Under the pieces are notes generated by a model. That model was not told where the DNA came from. It did not search any database and saw nothing but the letters and a program-made list of their open reading frames with translations. The translations under genes were made by a program, and so were the position numbers. From assembly GCA_025361665.1 (NCBI GenBank), contig JANYKF010000064.1:1-8367 (forward strand): a DNA stretch of 8,367 bases. The letters are read 5' to 3'. Origin of the DNA: Clostridiaceae bacterium (GTDB lineage Bacteria; Bacillota; Clostridia; DSM-8532). Below are positions 1-7,378 of the stretch, in pieces. Numbering within the stretch: the first letter of the stretch is position 1; the number at the start of each line of letters is the position of its first letter.

Positions 1-1148
1 TGGACCATATTTCAGACAGCTTCCTCGTGATAGACAAGGACAACTTCATCATCGATTACAACAAGACATTCGGGGATACGTTCGGGAGCATGATGAAAAT
101 ATTCAGAAAGGACAACCTGGATGACTTCATCGGGCAGGAAGCCTTCAGCGATGAGCTTTCCGACCTGCTGACCCTGTTCAGGGAAGCTGTGGCGACGAGA
201 GTCCTCACGAGTTTCGAAAAGACGCTGATGTTCGATGGCGAAGTGAAATATTTCTCAATTGAAATCACCCCGCTGTACAACCAGAAAATATACCTGAGCA
301 CGATCGTGCTGCTGAAGGATATCACGCAAGTGAAACGGGCTCTGGAAACAGTCCAGAAGAACAATGAAATCCTGATGGAGAAGGAGCGGCTGGCTTCCCT
401 CGGGCAGTTGATCGGCGGCATCGCCCACAACCTGAAGACGCCGATCATGTCCATATCGGGCGGCATCGAGGGTCTCAAGGACTTAATCGATGAATATGAC
501 AGTTCCATCGGGGATGATGACGTAACCGACGAGGACCACCACATCATTGCGAAGGAAATGAATGACTGGGTCCGGAAAATCAAGCCTTATTGCTCGTACA
601 TGTCTGATATCATCTCGATCGTGAAAGGGCAGGCATCCCAATTCAATACGTCCACTATCATGACCTTCACTCTGGATGAACTGGTCAAGCGCGTGGACCT
701 GCTGATGAAGCACGAACTGAAAAGGTATCACTGCCGCCTGGACATCACGTATCGAACCGATCGCCTGATTGAGATGAAGGGCGACGTGAACAGCCTGGTG
801 CAGATCTTCGACAACCTGATCATCAACTCGATTTATTCCTACAACGGCCGGGAGGGCGTCATCGAGCTTGATATCCGGGAAGAAGGGACACAAGCGGTTT
901 TCGCCTTGAAGGACCACGGGAATGGGATCCCGCTGGCCATCCAGGAACGGCTCTTCAAGGAGATGGTCACCACCAAGGGCACAGAAGGAACCGGTCTTGG
1001 CCTGTACATGTCCAGCGCCACGATCAAGGGCAAGTTCGACGGCAGCATGTGGTTTGATTCGAAGCCTGACATCGGAACGACATTTTACATATCGATTCCC
1101 TGCATGCAGATCCTCAAGAATCAGGTGCAGGCCGAACAATCGGCTTGA
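1..1148 (+). CDS. PAS-domain sensor histidine kinase (5' end outside window)
   Basis: This is a predicted sensor kinase that autophosphorylates on histidine and passes the phosphate to a response regulator. The reading frame is open to the window edge (first whole codon at 3, reading DHISDSFLVIDKDNFIIDYN, a PAS-domain opening), so the GTG at 27 is not the true start and the gene is 5' partial. About 381 residues are visible: a PAS domain to about residue 110; a dimerisation/H-box segment with ERLASLGQLIGGIAHNLKTP, phospho-acceptor His at about 142; then the HATPase domain with N-box (DNLIINS, about 270-276), G1 box (DHGNG, about 304-308) and G2 box (GTGLGL, about 329-334). No membrane segment and no receiver domain lie in the visible part; a sensor or membrane region may precede it. 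It stops 176 nt before a REC-HD-GYP regulator, its probable partner. The domain assignment is solid; the signal sensed is unknown. Confidence 0.9.
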   Translation, partial: DHISDSFLVIDKDNFIIDYNKTFGDTFGSMMKIFRKDNLDDFIGQEAFSDELSDLLTLFREAVATRVLTSFEKTLMFDGEVKYFSIEITPLYNQKIYLSTIVLLKDITQVKRALETVQKNNEILMEKERLASLGQLIGGIAHNLKTPIMSISGGIEGLKDLIDEYDSSIGDDDVTDEDHHIIAKEMNDWVRKIKPYCSYMSDIISIVKGQASQFNTSTIMTFTLDELVKRVDLLMKHELKRYHCRLDITYRTDRLIEMKGDVNSLVQIFDNLIINSIYSYNGREGVIELDIREEGTQAVFALKDHGNGIPLAIQERLFKEMVTTKGTEGTGLGLYMSSATIKGKFDGSMWFDSKPDIGTTFYISIPCMQILKNQVQAEQSA

Positions 1149-1191
1149 GTCGTGATTCGGGCGCAGGCAGCGCAATCGGCCAGAGTCATGA
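1128..1191 (+). repeat. Imperfect 36-bp-period direct repeat over the kinase stop codon
   Basis: The segment 1128-1155, which holds the kinase's last codons and its TGA, resembles 1164-1191 at a period of 36 bases, with 22 of 28 positions identical by eye. The shared core is CAATCGGC..GAGTC.TGA. It looks like an old, decayed tandem duplication of the gene's end. It could also be chance similarity, since it is short and imperfect. Confidence 0.4.
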
Positions 1192-1254
1192 AAAATGGCA
1201 TATCCTGATGATGGGAATGACAGGCGAGCCGAGCCGAATATTCTCTGAAATCCG

Positions 1255-1284
1255 TTGATATCAAGTGCAGGGACTGGGTATAAT
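1255..1284 (+). promoter_or_regulatory. Sigma-70-type promoter for the REC-HD-GYP gene
   Basis: TTGATA at 1255-1260 is a -35 box matching TTGACA at 5 of 6 positions. A perfect TATAAT -10 box lies at 1279-1284 after an 18-nt spacer. Transcription would begin near 1291, about 34 nt before the ATG at 1325. The placement rules out the earlier in-frame GTG at 1265 as start on this transcript, since that codon sits between the two boxes. It implies the regulator can be expressed independently of the kinase upstream. Confidence 0.75.
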
Positions 1285-1324
1285 AAAGGGTAGGGTTGGT
1301 ACCGCATTCAACACGGGGGTGGGC

Positions 1325-2872
1325 ATGAGAAAGAAACAGCAGAAGGAAGTGTCGGAGTATCGGATCATCGTGGTCGATGACGAAATCGGCATCATCGAAT
1401 CCCTGACTGTCGTCCTGAACCGGAGCGGTTACGAGGTCGTCGGCGAGACAAACCCGCTTGAAGCGATTGAACGAATCAAAAAGGAACATTTTGACTTGCT
1501 CATCCTGGACTACCTGATGCATCCTTTGCATGGCGATCAAGTGGTGGAACAGATACGCAAGTTCAACAAGGACCTATACATCCTCCTGCTGACCGGATAC
1601 AGGGATCTGGCCCCCCCGCTGGAAACGATCAAGGCTCTGGACATCCAGGGCTATTGCGAAAAGGGCGACAAGTTCGATCAGCTGATCCTGCTCGTGGAAT
1701 CCGGCATCAAATCCATCTACATGGTGAAGACCATCCGGAAGTTTCAGGAAGGCCTTAATAAAATCCTGCAGGCGGTGCCTAAAATTTACCAGCTTCAGCC
1801 GCTGGGGGGCATTCTTGAAGAAATCCTGTCGGAAATCATGCCTTTGGTCAACAGCGAAAATGCCTTTATCCTGGTGGATGACCTGACTGGCATCGAAGAA
1901 GAGAAAAAGAGCATTTTCAAAGGAATCGGCAAATACAGGACGGATATTGAAGAGTTCATGGTATTGCTCAATCCGGAACTCATGGAACACATCGGCAATT
2001 CCAGGATGAAGAATGTAGTCGCCCGTTCCGAAGAGGGAGTGATTCTGCCGCTGAACAATGAACTGCTGCAGTCCATCGGCGTCATTTACGTGGAAAGCGT
2101 CGATTACGGCACCTATCAGGCGGATCAGGGGTTCAAGCTGCTGGAGATCTATGCGAAGCAGGCCGCATCTTCCCTCAGCAATGCCTTCCTGCATTCCATG
2201 GTGAACACGAAGAACGAGGAACTGAACCGGACCTACGAGCAGCTGAGAGTCCGGTACATGGATACCATCGAAGCACTTCGCGTAGTGGTGGATGCCAAGG
2301 ACATCTATACAAGGGGCCACTCCGACCGCGTATCCTATTACTCGGTACTGATCGGAAAAGCAATGGGACTTGATCGGGAAGATCTGGAACTGCTCAGAAT
2401 CAGCGGTGTTTTCCATGATGTCGGAAAAATCGGCACCGCCGACGACATCCTGTCCAAATCGGAAAGACTGAGCGATGAAGAATATGAAGAGGTCAAGAAG
2501 CATCCGCTGAAAGGCGCGCAGATTCTCTCAGCCGTATCCATGTTCAAAAGCGTCGTCCCCATCGTGCAGTGCCACCATGAGCGAATCGACGGAAAAGGGT
2601 ATCCGCAGGGTCTTTCCGGGACGCAGATTCCGTTGATGTCCCGCATTATCTCGGTTGTGGACGCGTTTGACGCCATGACATCCGACCGGCAATACAGGTC
2701 CAGGATGGAATTCGACAGGGCAAAGAAACAGCTTGTCCTCGGCAAGGGAACGCAGTTCGATGATGCCATCGTCGACGTCTTCATCCATCTGCTGGATAAT
2801 TATACGGAAATGTTGGAAGAAATGAACGCCACGCATATCGGGACGGATTCCTACCTGCTGATCGAGGATTGA
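1325..2872 (+). CDS. Response regulator with REC, DUF3369 and HD-GYP domains (predicted c-di-GMP phosphodiesterase)
   Basis: This is a 515-residue cytoplasmic regulator predicted to hydrolyse cyclic-di-GMP when phosphorylated by a partner kinase. The receiver domain spans about residues 12-130, with the acidic pair D18-D19, phospho-acceptor D62 (LLILD), T90 and the conserved K113. A middle GAF-like region (about 135-290) fits DUF3369, the usual linker in this architecture. A short helical stretch (about 295-320) leads into the HD-GYP domain: H332, the HD pair H364-D365 (FHDVGKIG), H393, H417-H418 and the signature HHERIDGKGYP (417-427), with D446 in VVDAFDAMT. All expected metal ligands and the GYP motif appear present, so it should be active. 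ATG 1325 is preferred because a G-rich ribosome site (1315-1319) precedes it and the promoter lies just upstream. The histidine kinase directly upstream is the probable partner; the MgtC gene follows 26 nt after the stop. Confidence 0.92.
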   Translation: MRKKQQKEVSEYRIIVVDDEIGIIESLTVVLNRSGYEVVGETNPLEAIERIKKEHFDLLILDYLMHPLHGDQVVEQIRKFNKDLYILLLTGYRDLAPPLETIKALDIQGYCEKGDKFDQLILLVESGIKSIYMVKTIRKFQEGLNKILQAVPKIYQLQPLGGILEEILSEIMPLVNSENAFILVDDLTGIEEEKKSIFKGIGKYRTDIEEFMVLLNPELMEHIGNSRMKNVVARSEEGVILPLNNELLQSIGVIYVESVDYGTYQADQGFKLLEIYAKQAASSLSNAFLHSMVNTKNEELNRTYEQLRVRYMDTIEALRVVVDAKDIYTRGHSDRVSYYSVLIGKAMGLDREDLELLRISGVFHDVGKIGTADDILSKSERLSDEEYEEVKKHPLKGAQILSAVSMFKSVVPIVQCHHERIDGKGYPQGLSGTQIPLMSRIISVVDAFDAMTSDRQYRSRMEFDRAKKQLVLGKGTQFDDAIVDVFIHLLDNYTEMLEEMNATHIGTDSYLLIED

Positions 2873-2884
2873 ATGCGGCGCAAA

Positions 2885-2891
2885 GGGGAGG
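2885..2891 (+). promoter_or_regulatory. Ribosome binding site of the MgtC-family gene
   Basis: GGGGAGG lies 7 nt before ATG 2899. It decides the start in favour of that ATG over the in-frame TTG at 2869, which overlaps the previous gene's stop and has no comparable site. Confidence 0.75.
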
Positions 2892-2898
2892 CATCGCG

Positions 2899-3597
2899 AT
2901 GACGATTGGGATGCAGTTTTCACCGGCCTATCTGCTTGAACAGATGCTGCGCCTCTTCTCAGCCTGTGTCTTGGCCGGTATTATCGGATTCGAGCGCGAA
3001 TTTTCGAGCCACAAGCCCGCCGGATTTCGCACGCACATCCTGGTGGGCCTTGGTTCCGCCATTGTCATGATGACCTCGGAATATGCCATGCTGGCCTTTC
3101 CGAACGTAAGCATAGACCCTACGCGGATCGGTGCCCAGGTGGTCAGCGGCATCGGTTTTCTCGGTGCAGGCGCCATCCTCCGATCCGGTCTGACGGTCAA
3201 GGGCCTCACGACTGCTGCCAGCCTGTGGGCAGTCGCCTGCCTTGGCCTTGCGTGCGGCATCGGTTTTTATTCCGGTGCCTTCCTCGCCACAGCACTGGTC
3301 TGGGCTGTCCTGTCCGTCCTCAAGGCGCTGGAGGTCCGGCTGGAATCAAAGAACCGGTATTCCGAGCTGCATGTCGATGTGCGGGCCGGGGCGGTCGTTG
3401 TCGGAGAGGTTCAGCACATGGTCGCAGAGGCGGGTTACACGATCAGGGAGCTTCATGTCGTGAATACAGGGCTGGATGAAGGACAACAAATCCGCTATGT
3501 GTTCGACACGCTAAAAACACCGGAGGATCTCAGTCGCCTGGGACAAATCATAGCCTCCATCCAGAGACTTGACGGAGTAACGCGCGTGCATACATAG
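2899..3597 (+). CDS. MgtC/SapB-family inner-membrane protein
   Basis: This 232-residue membrane protein belongs to the MgtC/SapB family. MgtC proteins are linked to growth at low magnesium, virulence and control of ATP synthase; a direct transport role is not established. The hydrophobic N-terminal half (about 12-141) has four to five likely membrane segments and the family hallmarks GFERE (30-34), KPAGFRTHILVGLG (39-52), GIGFLGAGAIL (84-94) and GLTTAASLW (102-110). The C-terminal part (about 150-232) is soluble with an alternating beta/alpha pattern, as in the ACT-like tail of longer family members. The length is normal for the family. It lies 26 nt after the HD-GYP regulator and is probably cotranscribed with it. 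It ends 62 nt before a convergent gene with no strong terminator visible between them. Whether c-di-GMP signalling and this protein are functionally linked cannot be told from sequence. Confidence 0.92.
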   Translation: MTIGMQFSPAYLLEQMLRLFSACVLAGIIGFEREFSSHKPAGFRTHILVGLGSAIVMMTSEYAMLAFPNVSIDPTRIGAQVVSGIGFLGAGAILRSGLTVKGLTTAASLWAVACLGLACGIGFYSGAFLATALVWAVLSVLKALEVRLESKNRYSELHVDVRAGAVVVGEVQHMVAEAGYTIRELHVVNTGLDEGQQIRYVFDTLKTPEDLSRLGQIIASIQRLDGVTRVHT

Positions 3598-3659
3598 CCG
3601 CATTGGATACAGATGCGCATCTTTGGACGAAGAGAAACCGAACCGGTCCGGCCATTGAT

Positions 3660-6074
3660 TTACCGCTTCTCGACTGCGAACGACAGCGTCTGATCTCCAA
3701 ACCTTCCTGATCGCACCCGGACCTGCAGGGTTCCGCTTTTTCCGGCAGTTTTCACCCAGAAGGCAATGGACCCGCCAATCAAGGCTATCTGCCCGGGGCC
3801 GATCACTTCACCTGGACCTTCCGTTTCAAGGGTTATCACTTCATTGGAAAGTGTCATCACATTTCCCAGGCTATCAAGATGTTTCAGAACAATTCGGCAG
3901 ACGTCATACGTTTCTTCTTCAACAAGCCTGTCCTTGTCCGCCACTGCGAAGAGGCCCGCCGAATCGGCCGGACCTTTTCTTGACGTGCCGACCGGTTTGT
4001 CGCTGACAAACCCGGTGAATTCATATACCGGAGACTTGCCACCCCAGTTGGCGACATAGGTGGTATACAGGGCAACGGCCTTCGCATGCGACAGATGGCA
4101 CTTGAACATCAGATAGGCCATTTTGAGCTTGTATTTCATGGGCAGCGACTGATCGCCATGCCGCACGACCGCCTGCAGGATTTCTTTGGCAAGCATAGCG
4201 TCGTTCTTCGCAAAACCTTCGTTTTTTTCAATCAGATCCCCTATGAAATCCGTGATGACTACCGGCGGATGTGGTATTCCGGGATAAGCTTCACGGTCCG
4301 GCCCATACGTTCCCACATAGGTTCCGTTCTTGGAAAGCCTCACGGAGTCGCAGTTGGTGAAGACAATCGCTTCTCTCAGGACACCTCCGTCCCTCTCCCC
4401 CGGAACCATGGAGGCAGCGACTTCCATGACAGGGCTTCCCTCCTGCTGGGAGGAGTATGCCCAGGCTGCCTCCTTTGGAATCCGGAACATGTCCAGCACG
4501 CCATGATAACAGATGCGGTCCCCGCTGCCGAAATCCCTGTGCGTATTGTAATCGGACATGCACCAGCCGATGGCGCCCGAAATATCGGCGGCCCGATACA
4601 TTTTGTCCATGACCCTCAGGTGCCGAAGGGCCTGTTCAATCCTGCGAGACTCATTGTCGTATTTCTTCGTCGGGAACATGTGTCCATTGTGTTCGGTCAC
4701 AAGATAGGGCGCGTCAGTTTTCACAATGCGGCTGCGTGGCTGCAGCGCGTCATTGAGCCCGTCATGGACAAAGTCATTATAGGTGTATACATCCTCAAGC
4801 AGCCGGCTTCCTCCAAAATTTCTGACCCCGCCTGTCTGCCGGTCAGGATCCAGCTCTTTGGCCACCCGGTTCGTCCTCGCGTAAAACCTGTCATCGTCCG
4901 CGGATTCATTGATTCGCACTCCCCAGAGGATGACGCAGGGCCGGTTCCAGTCCCTTTTGATCATATCCTCGACATTTTGGACCGCAACGTCCTGCCAGGC
5001 TTCATCTCCGATATGCTGCCATCCCGGCATCTCTTCAAACACGAGCAATCCCAGTTCGTCGCACCGGTCAAGGAAATGCCTGGACTGCGGATAGTGCGAC
5101 AGTCTGACAAGGTTGACACCCAAATCAAGTTTCAGGATTTCCGCATCCTTGTATTGGGCCCCTTTGGGCATGGCATAGCCCACATAGGGAAAGGACTGAT
5201 GCCGGTTCAGCCCCCTGAGCTTGATTCGCTTCCCATTCAAATGGAAACCGTCCTTCTGAAAAACGGCCTCGCGAAAACCAAAACGCTCCTTGCACTCATC
5301 CAGCAATACGCCGTCATGAAGGACCTTCACCGCCACATGATAGAGATTCGGTGCCTGGAGATCCCATAGCTCCATCTTTTGCACAAGTGCCTTCGTGAAG
5401 GTCAGCTTGCTGGGTCCAGGGGCAAGGGTAACTCCGCCCTCCATGAACTTGAGTTTGCTCTCATCCCGACACAGCAACTCAAACTCAATCACGATGGCCT
5501 TTTCAGCGCCGGAATGATTTTCCAGATGCAAATCGATTTCCATTTTCATGTTCTCTGTGAGGACGTCTTTCGTCCTGATGTGCAGATTGTCGACATGGAT
5601 TTCCTGGACAAACACCAGGCTTACTTCGCGATAGATGCCCCCGTAGGTCAGATAATCAATCACATGGCCAAAGGGTGGAATATCCTCCCGCTCCGTGGAG
5701 TCCACCATGACAACCAGGACATTTTCGCCGTCTTCCCGGATAAAGCCGGTGACGTCAAGGCGAAAGGGCGTATATCCGCCTTTATGCTCACCGGCATAGG
5801 AACCGTTCAGATAGACCCTGCAATAGGCCATGACGCCATCAAAGTGAAGAATTGCACGCTCTCCCGCCTGTTCGCCGGTGACGGGGAATTTTTTCCGGTA
5901 ACAGCTGATGAACTGAATACATTTTTCATTGAAATTGTTGTACGGCAACTCGATGTTTGCGTGGGGGAGCATCACGTCTGCAAAGCCGGAATCATCGAAT
6001 CCATTCTCAACGAAGGCATCCTCAAAGGATTCCTTATACTTCCAGCCGAAATTCAGATTCATGATGCTTCTCAC
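3660..6074 (-). CDS. Glycoside hydrolase family 2 enzyme (beta-galactosidase/beta-glucuronidase-like)
   Basis: This 804-residue enzyme is predicted to be cytoplasmic because no signal peptide is visible. It should release a terminal beta-linked sugar by the retaining mechanism; galactoside or glucuronide is the likely substrate class, but specificity is not readable. Domains in order are a sugar-binding jelly roll (about 1-165, with HKGGYTPFRLDVT and YGGIYREV), an Ig-like domain (about 170-265), the TIM barrel (about 270-545) and C-terminal beta domains. The LRGLNRHQSF motif falls at about 286-295. The acid/base glutamate is E390 in ILWGVRINES and the likely nucleophile is E461 in YLVTEHNG. 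A mostly helical segment (about 605-675) interrupts the C-terminal beta domains, and the final Ig-like domain has the usual GPG and GG turns. The GTG start at 6074 is chosen for its AGGAGG site and because the family match begins there (MNLNFGWKY); an upstream TTG at 6119 would overlap the reductase stop. It is the second gene of a pair with the reductase. Confidence 0.9.
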   Translation of the reverse strand: MRSIMNLNFGWKYKESFEDAFVENGFDDSGFADVMLPHANIELPYNNFNEKCIQFISCYRKKFPVTGEQAGERAILHFDGVMAYCRVYLNGSYAGEHKGGYTPFRLDVTGFIREDGENVLVVMVDSTEREDIPPFGHVIDYLTYGGIYREVSLVFVQEIHVDNLHIRTKDVLTENMKMEIDLHLENHSGAEKAIVIEFELLCRDESKLKFMEGGVTLAPGPSKLTFTKALVQKMELWDLQAPNLYHVAVKVLHDGVLLDECKERFGFREAVFQKDGFHLNGKRIKLRGLNRHQSFPYVGYAMPKGAQYKDAEILKLDLGVNLVRLSHYPQSRHFLDRCDELGLLVFEEMPGWQHIGDEAWQDVAVQNVEDMIKRDWNRPCVILWGVRINESADDDRFYARTNRVAKELDPDRQTGGVRNFGGSRLLEDVYTYNDFVHDGLNDALQPRSRIVKTDAPYLVTEHNGHMFPTKKYDNESRRIEQALRHLRVMDKMYRAADISGAIGWCMSDYNTHRDFGSGDRICYHGVLDMFRIPKEAAWAYSSQQEGSPVMEVAASMVPGERDGGVLREAIVFTNCDSVRLSKNGTYVGTYGPDREAYPGIPHPPVVITDFIGDLIEKNEGFAKNDAMLAKEILQAVVRHGDQSLPMKYKLKMAYLMFKCHLSHAKAVALYTTYVANWGGKSPVYEFTGFVSDKPVGTSRKGPADSAGLFAVADKDRLVEEETYDVCRIVLKHLDSLGNVMTLSNEVITLETEGPGEVIGPGQIALIGGSIAFWVKTAGKSGTLQVRVRSGRFGDQTLSFAVEKR

Positions 6075-6079
6075 AGCTG

Positions 6080-6085
6080 CCTCCT
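6080..6085 (-). promoter_or_regulatory. Ribosome binding site of the GH2 gene
   Basis: A perfect AGGAGG on the minus strand lies 5 nt before the GTG at 6074-6072. It decides that start over the TTG at 6119 and over an in-frame ATG at 6062, which would be 17 nt away. Confidence 0.75.
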
Positions 6086-6115
6086 CAAGTCGGATTGCAT
6101 CGGAAAGTTCTTTCC

Positions 6116-6919
6116 TCAAGGGGTATACAGGTTGGGCGTATAATCCCAGCCTTCATCTCCATGATAGATCATCCGGCGGGTCATGCCGCCGTCCACCGTA
6201 AATGTCTGCCCGGTAATGAAACTGTTGTCCGGATGGCAAAGGAACAATACGGCCCGCGCGATGTCCTCGGGTTTTCCAATGCGGTTGGCAGGATGCTGGG
6301 AAATATCGGCGGCTGAGGGGCCGTTTTGGAGACGGATGGCAGGTGAGCCGTGCCATGACGAGGTGTCAATCCATCCGGGATTCACCGCATTCACCCGCAC
6401 GCGGTGCGACAGGCTCACGGCCAGCGCGTGTGTCAGGGCGGAGATGCCGCCTTTGGCCGCCGAATAGCTTTCCGTATCTGCCTGAGACATCTCCGCCCGC
6501 GTGGAGGAGATGTTCACGATGCTTGCATCCGGCCGGAAATAGGGCATGAACAGGCGGGAAAGTTCATATGGAGCCGTAATGCCGACACGCAGCACGTAAT
6601 TGAAATCCTCCGCGGGGCATCCGGACAAAATGCCCTTGCGGCTGAGGCAGGCATTGTTCACAAGGCAGTCCACACTGCCGAAACGGGCAATGACTGCCTT
6701 CGTGAAGGTTTCCAGCGTTTCTGCAGAGGCAATGTCACCATGAAGGAAAAGCATATCGGAACCGCTGGCCTTCAAGTGTTCCGCCAAAGCACACCCCATG
6801 GCTTCATCCAGATCGATGAAAGCCACTTTGGCGCCTTCCTTCACAAATGATTCGACCAGGCAGCGGCCGATGCCGTTGGCCCCGCCTGTAATGACACATA
6901 TCTTTCCTGCAAACTGCAT
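6116..6919 (-). CDS. Short-chain dehydrogenase/reductase (classical SDR)
   Basis: This 267-residue NAD(P)-dependent oxidoreductase is of the classical SDR type, acting in the cytoplasm on a carbonyl or alcohol substrate. The Rossmann fold opens with CVITGGANGIG (TGxxxGxG, about 11-18). D36 after the second strand (AFIDLD) favours NAD over NADP. NNA follows at about 88-90. The catalytic set is Ser at about 138-139 (NISS), Tyr152 and Lys156 (YSAAK). NPGW and the GQTFTVDGG motif near the C-terminus are typical. The protein ends with an extra aromatic/charged tail (HGDEGWDYTPNLYTP). ATG 6919 is chosen because GGAGG sits 5 nt upstream. The stop is 41 nt before the GH2 start, so the two are probably one transcript, and the substrate may be a sugar or sugar acid from glycoside breakdown (inference). 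No clear promoter was seen in the 59 nt between it and the upstream kinase remnant. Confidence 0.9.
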   Translation of the reverse strand: MQFAGKICVITGGANGIGRCLVESFVKEGAKVAFIDLDEAMGCALAEHLKASGSDMLFLHGDIASAETLETFTKAVIARFGSVDCLVNNACLSRKGILSGCPAEDFNYVLRVGITAPYELSRLFMPYFRPDASIVNISSTRAEMSQADTESYSAAKGGISALTHALAVSLSHRVRVNAVNPGWIDTSSWHGSPAIRLQNGPSAADISQHPANRIGKPEDIARAVLFLCHPDNSFITGQTFTVDGGMTRRMIYHGDEGWDYTPNLYTP

Positions 6920-6924
6920 GCATA

Positions 6925-6929
6925 CCTCC
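6925..6929 (-). promoter_or_regulatory. Ribosome binding site of the SDR gene
   Basis: GGAGG on the minus strand lies 5 nt before ATG 6919. It favours this start over two in-frame ATGs further upstream (6931, 6943), which would place the site inside the coding sequence and add residues before the usual family start. Confidence 0.65.
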
Positions 6930-6978
6930 ATGATGGCTCTCAATCAGAGACTTTGTTGGTTGATCCAGCTAGGGATCA

Positions 6979-7332
6979 TCAATGATCGATGCGTTCTGCC
7001 GTGATCGAAAACCCGAAACAACTTCCTATGCCATACTCGCTCTCAAACCATATCTCCCCACCCATCAATTCAACCAGTTTTTTCGAAATAGCAAGGCCCA
7101 GGCCGGTTCCCGCGAATCTTTTGGTATAGGAGCTGTCCAACTGGCTGAACCGTTGAAACAATACGTCCTGTTTATCCTGTTGAATGCCAATGCCTGTATC
7201 TTTCACCAGAAATGTGATTTTCACAAAATGGTCACCCACTGTTTCCGATGTGGCGGATATCGATATTTTCCCGGCATCCGTGAATTTGACCGCATTGCCA
7301 ATCAGATAAAACCAGTGCTTGCGACATAACAA
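6979..7332 (-). pseudogene. 5'-truncated histidine kinase remnant (ATP-binding domain only)
   Basis: The open frame encodes at most 117 residues, and almost all are the C-terminal HATPase domain of a histidine kinase: N-box (YLIGNAVKFTDAG), G1 box (KDTGIGI), F-box (LFQRFSQLDSSYTKRF) and G2 box (GTGLGLAISKKLVELMGG). The histidine dimerisation domain, any sensor and the first part of the ATPase domain are missing. Kinase similarity begins at about 7320 or earlier, and an in-frame TAA sits at 7333-7335 just upstream of the only start candidate (TTG 7332), which has no ribosome site. The residues that remain are well conserved, so the loss may be recent. The closest look is to hybrid kinases, but no receiver domain follows. 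The break lies about 45 nt from a perfect four-way-junction element. A functional stand-alone ATPase fragment is possible but unlikely. Confidence 0.82.
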
Positions 7333-7337
7333 TTATA

Positions 7338-7365
7338 CACCTGGTGAATACGATATGGCACCAGG
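7338..7365. repeat. Inverted repeat CCTGGTG/CACCAGG near the kinase break
   Basis: CCTGGTG at 7340-7346 is complementary to CACCAGG at 7359-7365, giving a 7-bp stem with a 12-nt loop. CACCTGGTG at 7338-7346 is itself nearly palindromic. The CTGGTG/CACCAG pair recurs at 7383-7388 and 7469-7474 in the closing stem of the neighbouring cloverleaf, so the four copies can pair in more than one way. Confidence 0.55.
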
Positions 7366-7378
7366 GATATGAGACATT

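Noticed and set aside
483..1307. A 274-codon open frame on the - strand
   Set aside because: It overlaps the kinase gene and the regulator's promoter, with no recognisable domain; the + strand reading has clear kinase motifs.
3598..3659. Terminator between the convergent MgtC and GH2 genes
   Set aside because: There is a 12-bp palindrome AGATGCGCATCT at 3611-3622, but it leaves no usable loop and no T tract follows, so it is too weak to call.
4086..5369. A 427-codon open frame on the + strand opposite the GH2 gene
   Set aside because: It lies wholly antisense to a gene with clear family motifs and both catalytic glutamates, has no recognisable domain, and is a product of codon bias on the opposite strand.
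5379..6143. A 254-codon open frame on the + strand
   Set aside because: It is antisense to the N-terminal sugar-binding domain of the GH2 gene and shows no domain or ribosome site of its own.
6961..6978. Inverted repeat TGATCC/GGATCA between the kinase remnant and the SDR gene
   Set aside because: The 6-bp stem with a 6-nt loop has no T tract on the minus strand and could be chance; no -10/-35 pair was convincing here either.
7332..7337. TATAAT on the minus strand just upstream of the kinase remnant
   Set aside because: No acceptable -35 box stands 16-18 nt away (TGCCAT at 17 nt) and it overlaps the in-frame stop region; a single hexamer in AT-rich DNA is weak evidence.
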